Shown here one piece after another: positions 30,253 to 40,808 of a stretch of DNA of 64,000 bases (positions are counted from its first letter, which is position 1; every line of letters begins with the position of its first letter). The DNA lies in NCBI GenBank assembly GCA_905221605.1, contig CAJNDS010002451.1:99501-163500 (forward strand). Direction: 5' to 3'. Below the pieces are notes generated by a model. The model worked only from the letters and a program-made list of their open reading frames with translations, did no database searches and was not told the origin of the DNA. Position numbers and translations under genes: made by a program. The stretch comes from Symbiodinium natans (lineage: Eukaryota; Sar; Dinophyceae; Suessiales; Symbiodiniaceae).

Positions 30253-31560
30253 TCCTACGTAAGAACTGAACTGCCTCTAGACTCTAAAAATCTGCCCCCC
30301 TTCCAAGCTGACAGCATCAATAGGCTCGGGCCAGCAAAACACAACAGAATGTCCAACACAAGCACCTGATCATCCTTCTCGACGACTGCGTCTGCCGAAC
30401 GCAGCAAGCGCACTGTAGAAGCCTTATCACATCTTCAAAGCTTCCCTCAAAGGCAACCCCCTGAACCCGAAACGCCTGAAATGGCTTCCTGCCCGACGAG
30501 GAGCCCTCTGCATCGTAGCAGCCGGTCCTTCTTGAGTCTTGAGCATCTCCTCACACAAACAGGGAAAGGACTGGCAAGAGACCTGTGCAATCATCGTGGG
30601 ACTGGTGAGGCTCCATAGCTCGCTTCCCCCCCCCCCCCAACGAGCGCCTACAGTTGCACAACCCTAGAAGACATAAACTCTCGACCCTAAAAACGCTGAA
30701 ACTCTGCGGTTGGGGCTTTTACTTCGTATTCCTTGCAGGGGGGTTCTATGCAGTTTGTGGCTTAGGGGTTAGGAATATTAGGATTCAGCACGTGTCGGGC
30801 TGGAGCCTTAGGGAGTAGTGGGAAGTATTAGGGAACCTTGGGATACGTAGCCCCCCTTGAACACCTAAGAGTACTTGTAGGTACAGCGCCCCAAAAGGAG
30901 TGCACCCTAGGGTCAGGGCGAGTCTTAACGAAACCCCTAAAACCCTAAGTCCTGAACCCGAAAGCCCTGAACCCTAAACCCAGCTCAGAACCCAACCACA
31001 AACGTCAAGCCCCTCCCACCCGAAACTCTCCCCCCAAAAAAACCCGGAAAGACTGGCACTCCGACCCACAAACGGCCCGCCCCCTTCAGCGGTTTAGGGC
31101 TCAAGTTCTTGGGGCCCCTGAGGCTTATGATATGAAATGTAGGGTATTATATTTCTTGTACCCCCGAAAAGGACACCAGGTATATACACTCACCAATTTT
31201 TAAAAAGGAACCTCATATACACTCACCAAGAACAGTAATATAAACCCTGCTTCATAATATGTAGGGTAGGGCTTTGGGTAGCGGATGGCATTGGAGCGTG
31301 CGCATTCTGCAGGCTGAAGCGGGCAAAGAGCCCCAAACCCTGAGTTTATTGAAACTGGGACCCAAAGCATAAAACCCTCCCTAAACCCTAAACCCTAAAC
31401 CCTAAGCCCTAAACCCTCTTCGAACCTCCCGAAGCCGAGGTGGGTTTGGGGTTTGGAGTTGAAGGTGTAGGGTTTAATCAGGGCTGAAGGGCTTGATTGT
31501 CATCCGTGCTATTTATGAGTGTTCGTATTCTTATCACTAGTGCTACTCATAAGTGTTCGT
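30253..31560. other. Spacer region, no gene seen
   Basis: About 1.3 kb. 30,295-30,350 and 30,500-30,560 resemble sequence beyond ankyrin copy 1 (20,600 and 21,550). C-strand patch at 31,380-31,415. No gene recognised. Confidence 0.5.
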
Positions 31561-31620
31561 ATTCTTAAACAAACAAACAAACAAACAAACAAACAAACAA
31601 ACAAACAAACAAACAAACAA

Positions 31621-31667
<47 letters not shown>

Positions 31668-31802
31668 CAAGCAAGCACGAGCAAGCACGAGCAAGCACAA
31701 GCAAGCAAGAAAGCAAGCAATCAAACAAACAAACAAACAACCCACCAAATAATCACTCAATCAATTAAACAATCAATCAAACAAACAGACAGACAAGCAA
31801 GC
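31561..31802 (+). repeat. (CAAA)n/(CAAG)n tetranucleotide microsatellite
   Basis: About 15 AAAC units, about 13 CAAG units, mixed CAAG/CACGAG, then CAAA/CAAT units. The Lys-Gln-Thr-Asn and Cys-Leu-Phe-Val frames are artefacts. Confidence 0.95.
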
Positions 31803-32207
31803 AATACTGAAGACAAACAAAAATCAACAGGACACCGGGACCAACAGCAGGAGAGGTGCCATAGACATCAGGACAATGAACGAGAGAAATGTCGATAAGA
31901 CGAAAATCACAACAGCCACTGAAACACACATGCTTAAACAAAATGGACCACATACAGCACGTGCTGCGCAAACAATAAATGTCACAGAGAGATGCACGCA
32001 GCAGAACCGTCAAACTCTGGAAAATCACAAAACATCACCAAACAGAATCACCGAACTACAAGAGGTCACCAGACAAAAACTATCAAAAACACTATCACCA
32101 AGAAATCATAAGCAAAAGTCTGATGACGAAGATGTTGGATTTCACAGCTCTGTCTGGGCCTCCAGTGCCGTCACCGGGGCGCGGAGATGCGCGGAGCCTC
32201 TCCGGAG
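31803..32207. other. Spacer, A-rich, no gene seen
   Basis: An A-rich 3' flank of the armadillo ORF. Large + strand frames (145-170 aa) run through it, but their second halves are antisense to the armadillo coding sequence. Confidence 0.5.
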
Positions 32208-32585
32208 TCAGCTTCCAAGTGGCTCTGCAGCTTGTAGAACGCGCAGAGCCGCCCGAGCGAAGTCTGCTGCAATCAACGACCCGCTGGCGGCCATGGCCTC
32301 CAAGGGCTCCACAGCGCCGGCTGCGACGATGCGCTGGGCATTCGCAGCGTTGTCGAGGGCCAAGAGATGCAAAGCCCAAGCCGCCTGAAACTTCGACTTT
32401 TCCGGCCCGTCCATGACCAGTGCTATCAAGGGAGGGATGGCCCCCGCCTGTGCAATGGCATCTTGGTTGGGGGGGTTGTTGCATGCTAAGTCTCCCAAAG
32501 CAGTTGCCGCATCTGCCTTTGCATCATCTGCGGCATCGGACGTCAGGCTGTTTACGGCCTTGGCAATCTGCTCATCTTTCGCCAT
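32208..32585 (-). CDS. Armadillo-repeat protein fragment
   Basis: A 125-aa minus-strand ORF from ATG 32,583-32,585 (MAKDEQIAKAV) to the stop at 32,208. It contains about two and a half armadillo repeats: ADAATALGDLACNNPPNQDA (about residues 24-43) followed by IAQAGAIPPLIALVMDG (44-60); AAWALHLLALDNAANAQRIV (68-87) followed by AAGAVEPLEAMAASG; and a partial third (ADFARAALRVLQAAEPL). The hallmark Gly-Ala-Ile/Val-Pro-Leu turns are present. Armadillo repeats are superhelical protein-binding scaffolds. Known family members are usually several hundred residues long, so this is a fragment, a short duplicate or a single exon. The frame is open upstream for 31 codons, but the ATG chosen starts the conserved part. 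Confidence 0.7.
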   Translation of the reverse strand: MAKDEQIAKAVNSLTSDAADDAKADAATALGDLACNNPPNQDAIAQAGAIPPLIALVMDGPEKSKFQAAWALHLLALDNAANAQRIVAAGAVEPLEAMAASGSLIAADFARAALRVLQAAEPLGS

Positions 32586-33559
32586 GGCCGCGAAGCAAAA
32601 TCGTGATCTTAAGCTTTCAACACCTTGAGCTGGCAGCTTCAACCAACACTCTCTGGAACTTAGTGCTACAATCGACATGTGTAACCTTTACAGCGATGCC
32701 GATCATGGTTTTTTGTATTGCGAAGGCTGATCTGCCTCTTCTGGCTTCTGACTAAGGGCCTGGGGTCTTGGTGCAAGGTGTGACGCCCCGAAAGACAAGC
32801 TGTTTCTGCAACCCCCTATATGTCGTGCCTGCACATGCGCAATGCACTTCTAGCCATGGTGGCCCAAGAAGCGCATTGGCATACGGCATAAGAAAGCGAC
32901 GGCTCGGGAGCGCTAGACGCCAAACGCTCGGAATCAGGACTTCTTGCTGCGATACTCTCTACATGCAAAAGAAAGGATCTGGATAAAGCCAGGCCATCTG
33001 GGACCCCGCTGGCACTCTGAGCCCTACAGCGTAGACTTCACGCATCCTCGCGCTGTGCGGTTCGAGCCGCCGCGACAAGCAGTTGCAGTCGCGTTCCAGG
33101 AGCCTTTCGATCGAATCTGAACCTCCCAACGTCTCGCAGGCCAGCGTAGGGCCTGTGGATCTCCAAAGCCCCCAACCCTTGTGCCACCCTAAACCCTTAA
33201 CCCAATCTCTCCACAGACGGCCACCAAAATCGAGCTCGGTAGTTTAGGCTGTGGGGTTTAGGGTTTATGCTGAGCATAGGGTTTGGGGTTCGGAGTTTAC
33301 CATGGGGTTCAGGGTTTGAGCCATTGGGGCTATAGGGATCTATGGCTTTGAAAGGCACGGATGTGTTGGCAAGAACACACACCGGTCGAAGCACGCGCGT
33401 TTGTTCAACAGCATTTCGCAAATTTGCTAGGCTGTGCTAGCCAGTCCTCTGTTCGCAGAACCGAGCGCAACCAAGCCAACGGATGTGTCGCATGCAAAAG
33501 GAAGCTCACCATCGTCCGACTGCAGGGCTCAGGCTTCGGATTTCGGATCCCTTGAGCTC
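32586..33559. other. Spacer, no gene seen
   Basis: About 970 bp, few telomeric units. ORFs up to 111 aa are not recognised. Short matches to 24,612-24,640 and 25,313-25,350 lie near 33,038 and 33,430. Confidence 0.45.
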
Positions 33560-35100
33560 TGCAACCCTAAACCCTAAACCCTAAACCCTAAACCCCTTAA
33601 ACTCCTAAAATCCTAGGACTCAAAGAGATCTTCGTCTGCAACCGGCATCTAGGTCCCACCTTCGGCCCAGCACCCCGGCCGTGCGAAACAGGCTGGGCCC
33701 TTTGGGCCAGCCATGCGATGGGCTTCGGCTTACTTAGGGCTTAAGGGCATGTATTGTCTTAGGCTTTATGTAAGGGTTTCAGGGTTTGCCTAGAGTGTGA
33801 GGTTGGGGCGCCTAAAGCCTCAACACCTCCGTGTTTCCGGTGCTAGCCTTAGGGTTCCAAACTCCCTGATGTGGGCGCTTTACAGGTATTGAAGGCGTGG
33901 CTTGAGGGCCGAAGTGCCCCGCAACCAGGCGACTCCGCCTGGCAACAGTGGCCCAAGGCTCCAACAACTGCACGCGCAAGCCTCGTATTCTACCCGTCCG
34001 ACAGTTTACACGGCTACGACAAAAGGGGTCTAGGGGCTAGCACCCCCAAACCCGCGAATTTCAGTGGCTGACGACTGGCTGACAACACGGCCGGAGGCAG
34101 CCCTCAACCACTCAGTGGAGCGTGGTGCCAGAAACTGCCCGTGCCCTTGGCAAGGGCCGCTAGGCCGGTGCGCACTGAGCACGCACCCGCCCGATGCCGC
34201 ACTCCAGGGCCACGAAGCAAGGATGATTCAAGGATCAAAGGTTGAAGCTTCAGCTCAAGATCCTCCTAAACCTAGTTGCTGAACACCCTGGGCCAAAAAA
34301 GGCTTACCTTTCAGTTCTGGCAGGATAATTTTTAAAGGGGTTCAAGGTTACCTACTCAACTAGTAAGTCACTAGAGTAAAACCCCAAAAGTTGGAACATC
34401 ATTCTCCTCATGCCCCAAGAGGGTTACTCAAGGGAATCCCAGCTCCAATCATCCTTAAACCATGTTCCAACTTTCTGGAGTTTACAGTAAGTAGACCCTA
34501 CCTCCCCAAACCAGACCGAAGTCAAAGCAACGCCAAGGGCGGTTGGCCTCGTGGTTGAGAGCCCCACAGACAAGGGTGATCCCACATGCGCGAAGCTGGG
34601 CCGAAGAGGCCCTAAACCCTAAACCCTAAACCCTAAACCCTAAACCCTAAAAACCCTAAACCCTAAACCCCGGATTTCGGGTTTGGGGGCTGTTTGTGGG
34701 GGCTTGCAAACGGAAATACCGTACAAGGAGTATAACCTCCCTTCCACAAAGATAGCAAAACGAAAGCAAACCTAGGGCCAGGGGTTAGGGCTGTCAGAAT
34801 ACTGTAGACCGTAAACCTCTCAACAACACCCACCCCAAACCCTAAACCCTAAACCCTAAACCCTAGATGAGAAGGCACTTGCAGCCCAACTTTGGCACTT
34901 GGCAACACGCTTTCAGCCTCGAACTACCAAATCACTGGCGAATTTCAGAACCGCGCGGGCTCACATCACCTGCGTGCCCACAAGACAGAGTCCAGGTTCA
35001 AGGTTTATCCTGATCCCTAAACCCTAAACCCTAAACCCTAAACCCCAAACCCTAAACCCCAAACCCTGATCCCTAAACCCTAAACCCCAAACCCCAGGCT
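33560..35100 (-). repeat. CCCTAAA patches with spacers
   Basis: C-strand patches at about 33,563-33,595, 34,611-34,670, 34,838-34,864 and 35,012-35,095 (the last mixes CCCTAAA with CCCCAAA). The spacers contain the family C element and no recognised gene. Confidence 0.8.
34376..34490 (+). repeat. Inverted-repeat element, family C copy 2
   Basis: Left TAAAACCCCAAAAGTTGGAACAT; right ATGTTCCAACTTTCTGGAGT then TTACAGTA. Interior AAGGGAATCCCAG is shared with copy 3. Confidence 0.75.
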
Positions 35101-36507
35101 TTAGGCCCATGCCTTCAGTGTGAAGAGTTAAGTCAGCAGCTCTCACATTCGGCTTTAGTCTCTTATCTCAACGTTTGTATGTTGGCATTGTACGTTCGCA
35201 TCTAGTTTTCCGGAGTTCGGATGAGTGCCACTACTATTTAGTACTTGGTACTTGGATTGCATTATGTTTCCGCACTTACTTCGCTGAAGTATTGGAGGGC
35301 TGTAGTATTGGAGGTCTTGGGCTCTCAAGGCCTCACCACGGAGATTACAAGAATTCTAAACAAAAGGAGCGGTCTGGTAAACTTCCGAAACCCCGGCGGC
35401 AAGCTTAAACGCCTAAACCTCAAAACGTCAAGAATACCAAACAACGAAAGCACCTACGACCCAAATACCCCTTCAATTCTAAAACCCCCCTCAAATAGCA
35501 CAAAGCAAAACCCTGAAAGCTCGAAAGCACCCATAAGAAACACAAATAAGCAACAAACTTTCAACATCACCCTGTCCCTACAACCCGGTGGCAAGGACTT
35601 ACTTGCCGGTACCACCTCTGGGCAGCTTATTCAGGCTCATTCCGGTTGCCCCCGTACTAACAGTCCTTCATAGTGATTTTCATAGGGGGTTACTATAGTC
35701 CTTATTAAGGACTGTTAGTATCGGGGGGAAGGGCCTCAGCTTCCTTGACCGGCATGTCAAGGCAACATTCCGACACGGTTGCCCTCCGGAGCCTCCCTGC
35801 CCTGCTTATTAAGATGGGATGCCGGTAGAGTTGCTTTTTTAGGCGGCATTCCGGTTTCAACACAACACTCCTGAGCCTCCTTCTGGCACACTTGCCCACC
35901 TAGGCCTCCCTGGCCCACTGCTTGCTACGGCAGTATTGCCCGCCTTTTATCCTGAATACTGTGCGGCCTGAAAGCCGCACAGCCTTGTGTCCTGAGCACG
36001 TCGAGGGACATTGATGCCGCCACACTTCTCTAGCAACCCCACTTGTCGGCTGGGGCAAGAAAATCTCAAGAAGTATCAATAGAGATACTACTCGTCACAA
36101 TAATGAAAGTATTAAGTAGAAGAAGAAAAACAAAAAACATAAACATGAAAATACACCTACTAGTCACACTACTTAGAGTAATAAGAGAAGGAAAAAACAG
36201 ATAAACCCCACCACCACCACCACCACCACCACACCACCACCACCAACACCACCCGTTCCCTGCCGGTCATAATACCAAGCATAATAAAAAGAAAAAGAAG
36301 AGAATAACAAGAATCCCCTACTAGTCATAATACCAAGAACAATAAGAAGAAAATAGAAAAATGTTTAAAGAAAATTAAGAATATAAACAAACAACTAAAA
36401 ATTATGAACTTCCCAGGGCCCCCGGGCCGAACACGTCTGCTTGTCAAGCTCCTTGACCGCTCTCTCGGCATCCTCCAGGTTGGCACCTCGCTCTGAAGCT
36501 TTAGGGT
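35101..36507. other. Spacer with family A element and A-rich repeats
   Basis: 35,646-35,733 is a family A copy. 36,065-36,360 holds about four diverged copies of a 45-50-bp A-rich unit (CCTACTAGTCATAATACCAAG then AATAAGAAGAAAA), interrupted by a (CAC)n run at about 36,208-36,247. The 142-aa + frame at 35,245-35,673 is a decayed C-rich stretch, not a recognised protein. Confidence 0.55.
35646..35733. repeat. Inverted-repeat element, family A
   Basis: GCCCCCGTACTAACAGTCCTT on the left; ATAGTCCTTATTAAGG, ACTGTTAGTAT and CGGGGGGAAGGGC on the right. Confidence 0.7.
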
Positions 36508-36675
36508 GCAGGGTTTGGTAGGGTTTAGGGTTTAGGGTTAGGGTTTAGGGTTTAGGGTTTAGGGTTTAGGGTTTAGGGTTTAGGGTTTAGGGTTTAGGGT
36601 TTAGGGTTTAGGGCTGAGGGTTTGGGGTTTAGGGTTTGGGGTTTGGGATTTGGGGTTCAGGGTTTAGGGCTTAGG
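36508..36675 (+). repeat. TTTAGGG array (about 24 units)
   Basis: Near-perfect left part, TTTGGGG-rich right part. Confidence 0.95.
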
Positions 36676-38410
36676 GCTGGGGGTTGGGGAGAGGGGGGTA
36701 AGGGGGCTTTGGGATTTAGGGTTTTGGGATTCCAGCTCTTGGGGGTTTTCGTGGTTTAAGGCTTCGGGATTTGGGGGCACTGCTTTGGTGTCAAGAAGGG
36801 TTTGGGTGAAATGGTCACGAGGCAACCCTGAAAGCCTCAAACCGTGAGCCCCTAAACCCCCAAACCTAGACCCAAACCCCCTAAACCCTAAACCTTAAAC
36901 CCGAAACCCTAAACCCTAAACCCCAAACCAAACCCGAAGCTCCCTAAACCCCCAAACCCAAACCCCCGAAGCCTAATGAGGCAGGAGTGCTTTGGGGCCG
37001 ATGCTTTTGAGAAAGTGCTTTGGGTTTAGGGTTTAGGGTTTAGGGTTCAGGGTTCAGGGTTCAGGGTTGAGGGTTTAGGGTTTAGGGTTGAGGGTTTAGG
37101 GTTTAGTATGTGCCCATGCTATGGCAACCTATGAAATTTAAGCTCCTTCACAGCGACCCTTGAAAAGCTCCGGAAATTGAGGGCTTCGGGGCTTAGGAGT
37201 TTGAGGGCTTCAGGGGTTTAGAAGCTTGAGGGTTTTGGGGGTTTTAGAGTGAGTCCAGTGGAACCTGTGGGCGGGAGTGGTAAGACTTCGGATGTGGGGC
37301 TGTAAACCACGAGGCGAGGTACTGGTCTCAAGGGAGTGGCACAGAAAGCCCTCGACAACGGAATGCCACACCAACGATGCTGGAGCCGATCTCCTCATCA
37401 CCGACACCACCCCTAAGAACATGTGATCCTTCCATATTCTTCTTGGTATTAGTATTCGTTTTGTCATGATCTTTTTCATGTGATGATCCCTGAACCCAAA
37501 AGACCTCTGGCATCCAGGTGTGGCGCCGACGTCGTGCGTGTTGTCCTTCATGCGGATCATGGTCTCACGCTGGTTGCGTAGGTCCTGGGTGCCGTTTGAA
37601 GCTTTAGACTTTCGGGGATGTAGGGTTTAGAGTTTAGGGGTGACTTTGGCTTCGAGGCTAACAGGAACTCTTCGGGCAACAGCCTTCGCTTCCACGGCCG
37701 AAAGCAACCGTGCACAAAGTGCAGGCGAAGGCAACCGAATGCCCAGCAGGAGTGGAACCCTGGCCTCTTAAACTCCAACCCCACCTGACAAGGTGCGCAG
37801 TTCAGCCCCGCAGCTATTTAAGAATCGTCTTTGTCAGGGAGCACTCAAAGAGTTGCCGCAACTATTTACCAAATAGTCCTTGTCAGGGAACACTCTGAGA
37901 GTTGAGAGGAGAAAGCAAAGAAAGAAAGTGCGGCGGTCCTGGAGAGCCCGGACGCCAATGTCCTGATCACAGAGCGTGGGGGGTTAAGTGAGGCTTTCTG
38001 GCTTTAGGGATTAGCTTCCCCTTTAAGGCTCCCCAGCTTTAATCTAGGGTTCTGGAGTTTGGGGTTTAAGGGGGCAACATGCAAGATTTCGGACCCTGGA
38101 CCGAGCACGAGAGTCAAGCCCTGGCAACTTCAAGAGGGTCGGCCTTCACTCGCTACACACAGCACCCAGAAAGAGAGGTCTCTATGCCGGCAAGCCTCTC
38201 AGACCCGTGCCCCCGAGCTCTACGCCGGGGAGAGCCCTGAAAAGCCCCCCAAAATCTCCAAAAACCCCTCAACCCCAAACCCTAAACCCTAAACCCTAAA
38301 CTCCCAAAGTCCTCCGTCTCCGTGGAGATCTTGTTGGCCTCCTTCAGTCGCTCTGTGCCTGGCTCCATCTTTGCGAGTTTAGGGCCTTCAGGCGTGGGGT
38401 GTAGAGCCAT
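36676..38410. repeat. Spacers with telomeric patches
   Basis: C-strand patch at 36,873-36,925, G-strand array at 37,021-37,108, C-strand patch at 38,276-38,300. A roughly 50-bp direct duplication (CTATTTA-GAAT-GTC-TTGTCAGGGA-CACTC-AGAGTTG) occurs at about 37,812-37,905. No gene recognised; the 116-aa minus ORF at 37,210-37,560 has no domain. Confidence 0.6.
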
Positions 38411-38574
38411 AGACTAACAGTCCTCGATAGGGATTGTAGGACTATTGTAATGCCCTATTAAGGACTGTTAGTATAAGGGAGTGCCCTATTAAGGACTGTC
38501 AGTATAAGGGACTATAGTACCCCCAATTTCGAATGCCCTAATCAGGACTGTTAGTACAAGGGGGAACATCCCAA
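38411..38574. repeat. Compound family A element
   Basis: Contains the right-arm motif (AAGGACTGTTAGTATAAGG or near) three times and the left-arm motif (ACTAACAGTCCT) once, ending GGGGGAACATCCCAA. Looks like nested or tandemly amplified hairpin copies. Confidence 0.7.
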
Positions 38575-38614
38575 GTTTCAGGCGTGGGGCGTTGGGCCTT
38601 GAGGAGTCTAGGGC

Positions 38615-38790
38615 TTTATTAATATTAGTGTTACTATAATTATTAGTAGTTACTTCTATCATTTAGTAGTATTATTATTCATAAAATTATTCATAAACAA
38701 TAATAATAATGATAATAATAATAATAGTAATAATAGTAATAATAGTAATAGTAGTAATAATAATCATAATAGTAATAATAATAATCTTGG
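38615..38790. repeat. AT-rich TAA/TAG trinucleotide tract
   Basis: AATAATAATAGTAATAATAG-type units. The Ile-rich ORFs on both strands are artefacts. Confidence 0.9.
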
Positions 38791-38905
38791 AGGGCGGGTT
38801 CCAGAGCCGGAGTGGGCTGCGGGGGGGGGGTTTCCTGAGCTCTGGGATTCGGCTTCGGCTCGGGGTCTCCGGGGCTTCCCAGGCCACCCCAAAGCGGGCT
38901 AGGTA

Positions 38906-39020
38906 AGGTTTAGGGTTTAGGGGTTTAGGGGTTTAGGGTTTAGGGTTTAGGGTTTAGGGTTTAGGGTTCAGGGTTTATGGTTCAGGGTTCAGGGTTTGGG
39001 GTGTAAGGTTTAGGGTTTTG
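38906..39020 (+). repeat. TTTAGGG array
   Basis: About 16 units with TTCAGGG, TTATGG and TTTGGGG variants. A half copy of family B (ACTACCCGAACCTTCAGG) follows at 39,061-39,100. Confidence 0.9.
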
Positions 39021-39310
39021 AGGGTTTCGGTTATAGTTCGGTTGTGAAGATAGCTTGCCGTACTTGTAACCCTACCTATAACTACCCGAACCTTCAGGTA
39101 GGGCTGACAACGAAGTCATGTGGGCGGGCTGAAGTCATGTGAGTAGCTCTCTAAAGTAGGTTCCTTTCTGGGTCTCTATATAGTAGGGCACCTTATGCAA
39201 ACGACCCCCCCAAAAAATAAAAACAAAAACCTTGAGTGTGAGAACTACCCATGTGGCGGACATGGATACATTAGGGATGTTTTCTTGCACCGAAACATGG
39301 TTTCGGGTTT

Positions 39311-39430
39311 TACAGTAAACCCCAAAGAAAAGTTGGAACATCTTTATTCCCATTGCACCTAAAGGGAATCCCAGATATCAAAGATTTCGAGAAGCTCAAA
39401 TCATCTTCCAACTTTCTGGAGTTTACTGTA
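39311..39430 (+). repeat. Inverted-repeat element, family C copy 3 (best)
   Basis: Exactly inverted termini TACAGTAAAC ... GTTTACTGTA. The extended arms contain AAAGTTGGAACAT on the left and CTTCCAACTTTCTGGAGTTT on the right. 120 bp, non-coding. Confidence 0.8.
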
Positions 39431-39508
39431 GGGCTTAGGGTATATCAGAGCCCAAACAAATTACGGGACCCGATAAGGTAAACTTGTGACTTTTTGTGGT
39501 CGGAAGCT

Positions 39509-39572
39509 TGGGATGTTTCCCCCGAACAGCCCTTAACAGGGGTTATAGTACCTCCGACTAAAAGTCCCTATC
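39509..39572. repeat. Family A half element
   Basis: GGGATGTTTCCCCCGAACAG and CCTTAACAGGGGTTATAGTAC match the left arm of family A; the right arm is missing. Confidence 0.55.
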
Positions 39573-39872
39573 AAGGAGCCTTCAACTCAAACTGGCACCC
39601 TCCTATTCTGGCTGACGCATCGACCTGTAGTTACATGAACTTCAGCTATTCCGATGGCACCACCCCACCCCAAGAATACCCCGAACCCTATTGAGGGGAG
39701 GGGGGGGGTTTGAAGTGGGGATCCCGAAAATAGACCCCCAAAGTGTAGGACTCCCATAAAAAACCAGGACCGCAGGAAGAACCCCTGATTTCGGGAGCCA
39801 GCATGTACTTAACACTCTTCCTGCAAAGCTCCGAATCCTAAGCCACCTGTGCCTCCAAATGAACCCTGGCAT

Positions 39873-40272
39873 GACCCTAAACCCTAAACCCTAAACCCTA
39901 AACCCTAAACCCTAAACCCCAAACATCACAAACGAACCAAGAGCAGCCCAGCTCAAACCCGAACCCTAAAACCCTACCTGCAAGCCCAAGACCGATAGCA
40001 CTGGGTTTGTGACCCCAAAATATCCCTCAAACCCCTACACTGCCACAAGAAAGACATCCCGCCTTTGCAGCAAAAGAACAATCAGACGGGCAGTTGGGGG
40101 CTTACGAAAGGAAGGGACCTTAATATAGACCCCCAAATAGGGATTCATTTAGAATAAGGACCTCAATCGGGTACTCCCTAATTTCGGAAACCCCCCTTAG
40201 GGTTACCCCCAAACCCTAAACCCTAAACCCTAAACCCTAAACCCTAAACCCTAACCCCTAAACCCTAAACCC
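39873..40272 (-). repeat. CCCTAAA arrays flanking a family D element
   Basis: 39,873-39,920 and 40,208-40,272 are CCCTAAA. Between them, 40,096-40,196 is family D copy 2 (GGGCTTACGAAAG, CCCCAAATAG, CCTAATTTCGGAAACCCC). Confidence 0.85.
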
Positions 40273-40389
40273 ATCGTACGTTCGGAAACCGTCAGTTGGG
40301 GAGCCTTTCTGGAGCGAGCTGGTGACCGCGGCCGCCTTCCGGCGCTCTTCCCGGGCCAGGAAGAGCCTCGGTCAGACTCAGCTATACGG

Positions 40390-40808
40390 TGGGTTTAGGG
40401 TTTAGGGCTTAGGGCTTAGGGCTCAGGGTTTAGGGTTTCGGGTTTAGGGTTTAGGGTTTAGGGTTAGGGTTTAGGGTTTTGGGTTTTGGGTTTAGGGTTT
40501 GTACAGAGGTGAGGGCACAAGAAAGTTCATGGGTAGATATAAGTAGGGTTAGAAGTGCAAAAACTAAGATTAGAATATAGGTTACCGTACTGCATAGCCC
40601 TGCTTCTAACTACACGTGAACCTTCAAGTAGGGCACAAGGTTGAGGGTTCGAGGTGTAAGGATCTAAGACCACACGTTCAGGGCATGTTGCACAAGGCCT
40701 CGCAGTTCAGGGCTTCTAGAGTCAGGGCATTTGAGAGTTCAGGGTTTAGGGTTTAGGGTTTAGGGTTTCGGGTTTCGGGTTGCGGGTTTAGGGTTTAGGG
40801 TTTAGGGT
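40390..40808 (+). repeat. TTTAGGG arrays around a family B element
   Basis: G-strand arrays at 40,390-40,502 and 40,740-40,808. The family B element (40,523-40,628) sits between. Confidence 0.85.
40523..40628. repeat. Inverted-repeat element, family B (longest copy)
   Basis: Left AAAGTTCATGGGTAGATATA then AGTAGGGTTAGAAG; right CTTCTAACTACACGTG then AACCTTCAAG. Inverted arms of about 30 bp with mismatches. Confidence 0.7.

Larger units (their letters stand above)
39021..39872. other. Spacer containing family A, B, C and D relatives
   Basis: Holds a family B half element (39,061-39,100), the best family C copy (39,311-39,430), a family A half (39,509-39,572) and a family D-like stretch (39,711-39,790). 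No gene recognised. Confidence 0.6.

Noticed and set aside
31509-31768. Cys-Leu-Phe-Val and Lys-Gln-Thr-Asn ORFs
   Set aside because: Tetranucleotide microsatellite artefacts.
34540-34600. tRNA-like start (GGTTGGCCTCGTGGTTGAGAG)
   Set aside because: Box A-like word only; no proper T-arm (GGTTCGA) or acceptor pairing at tRNA distance.
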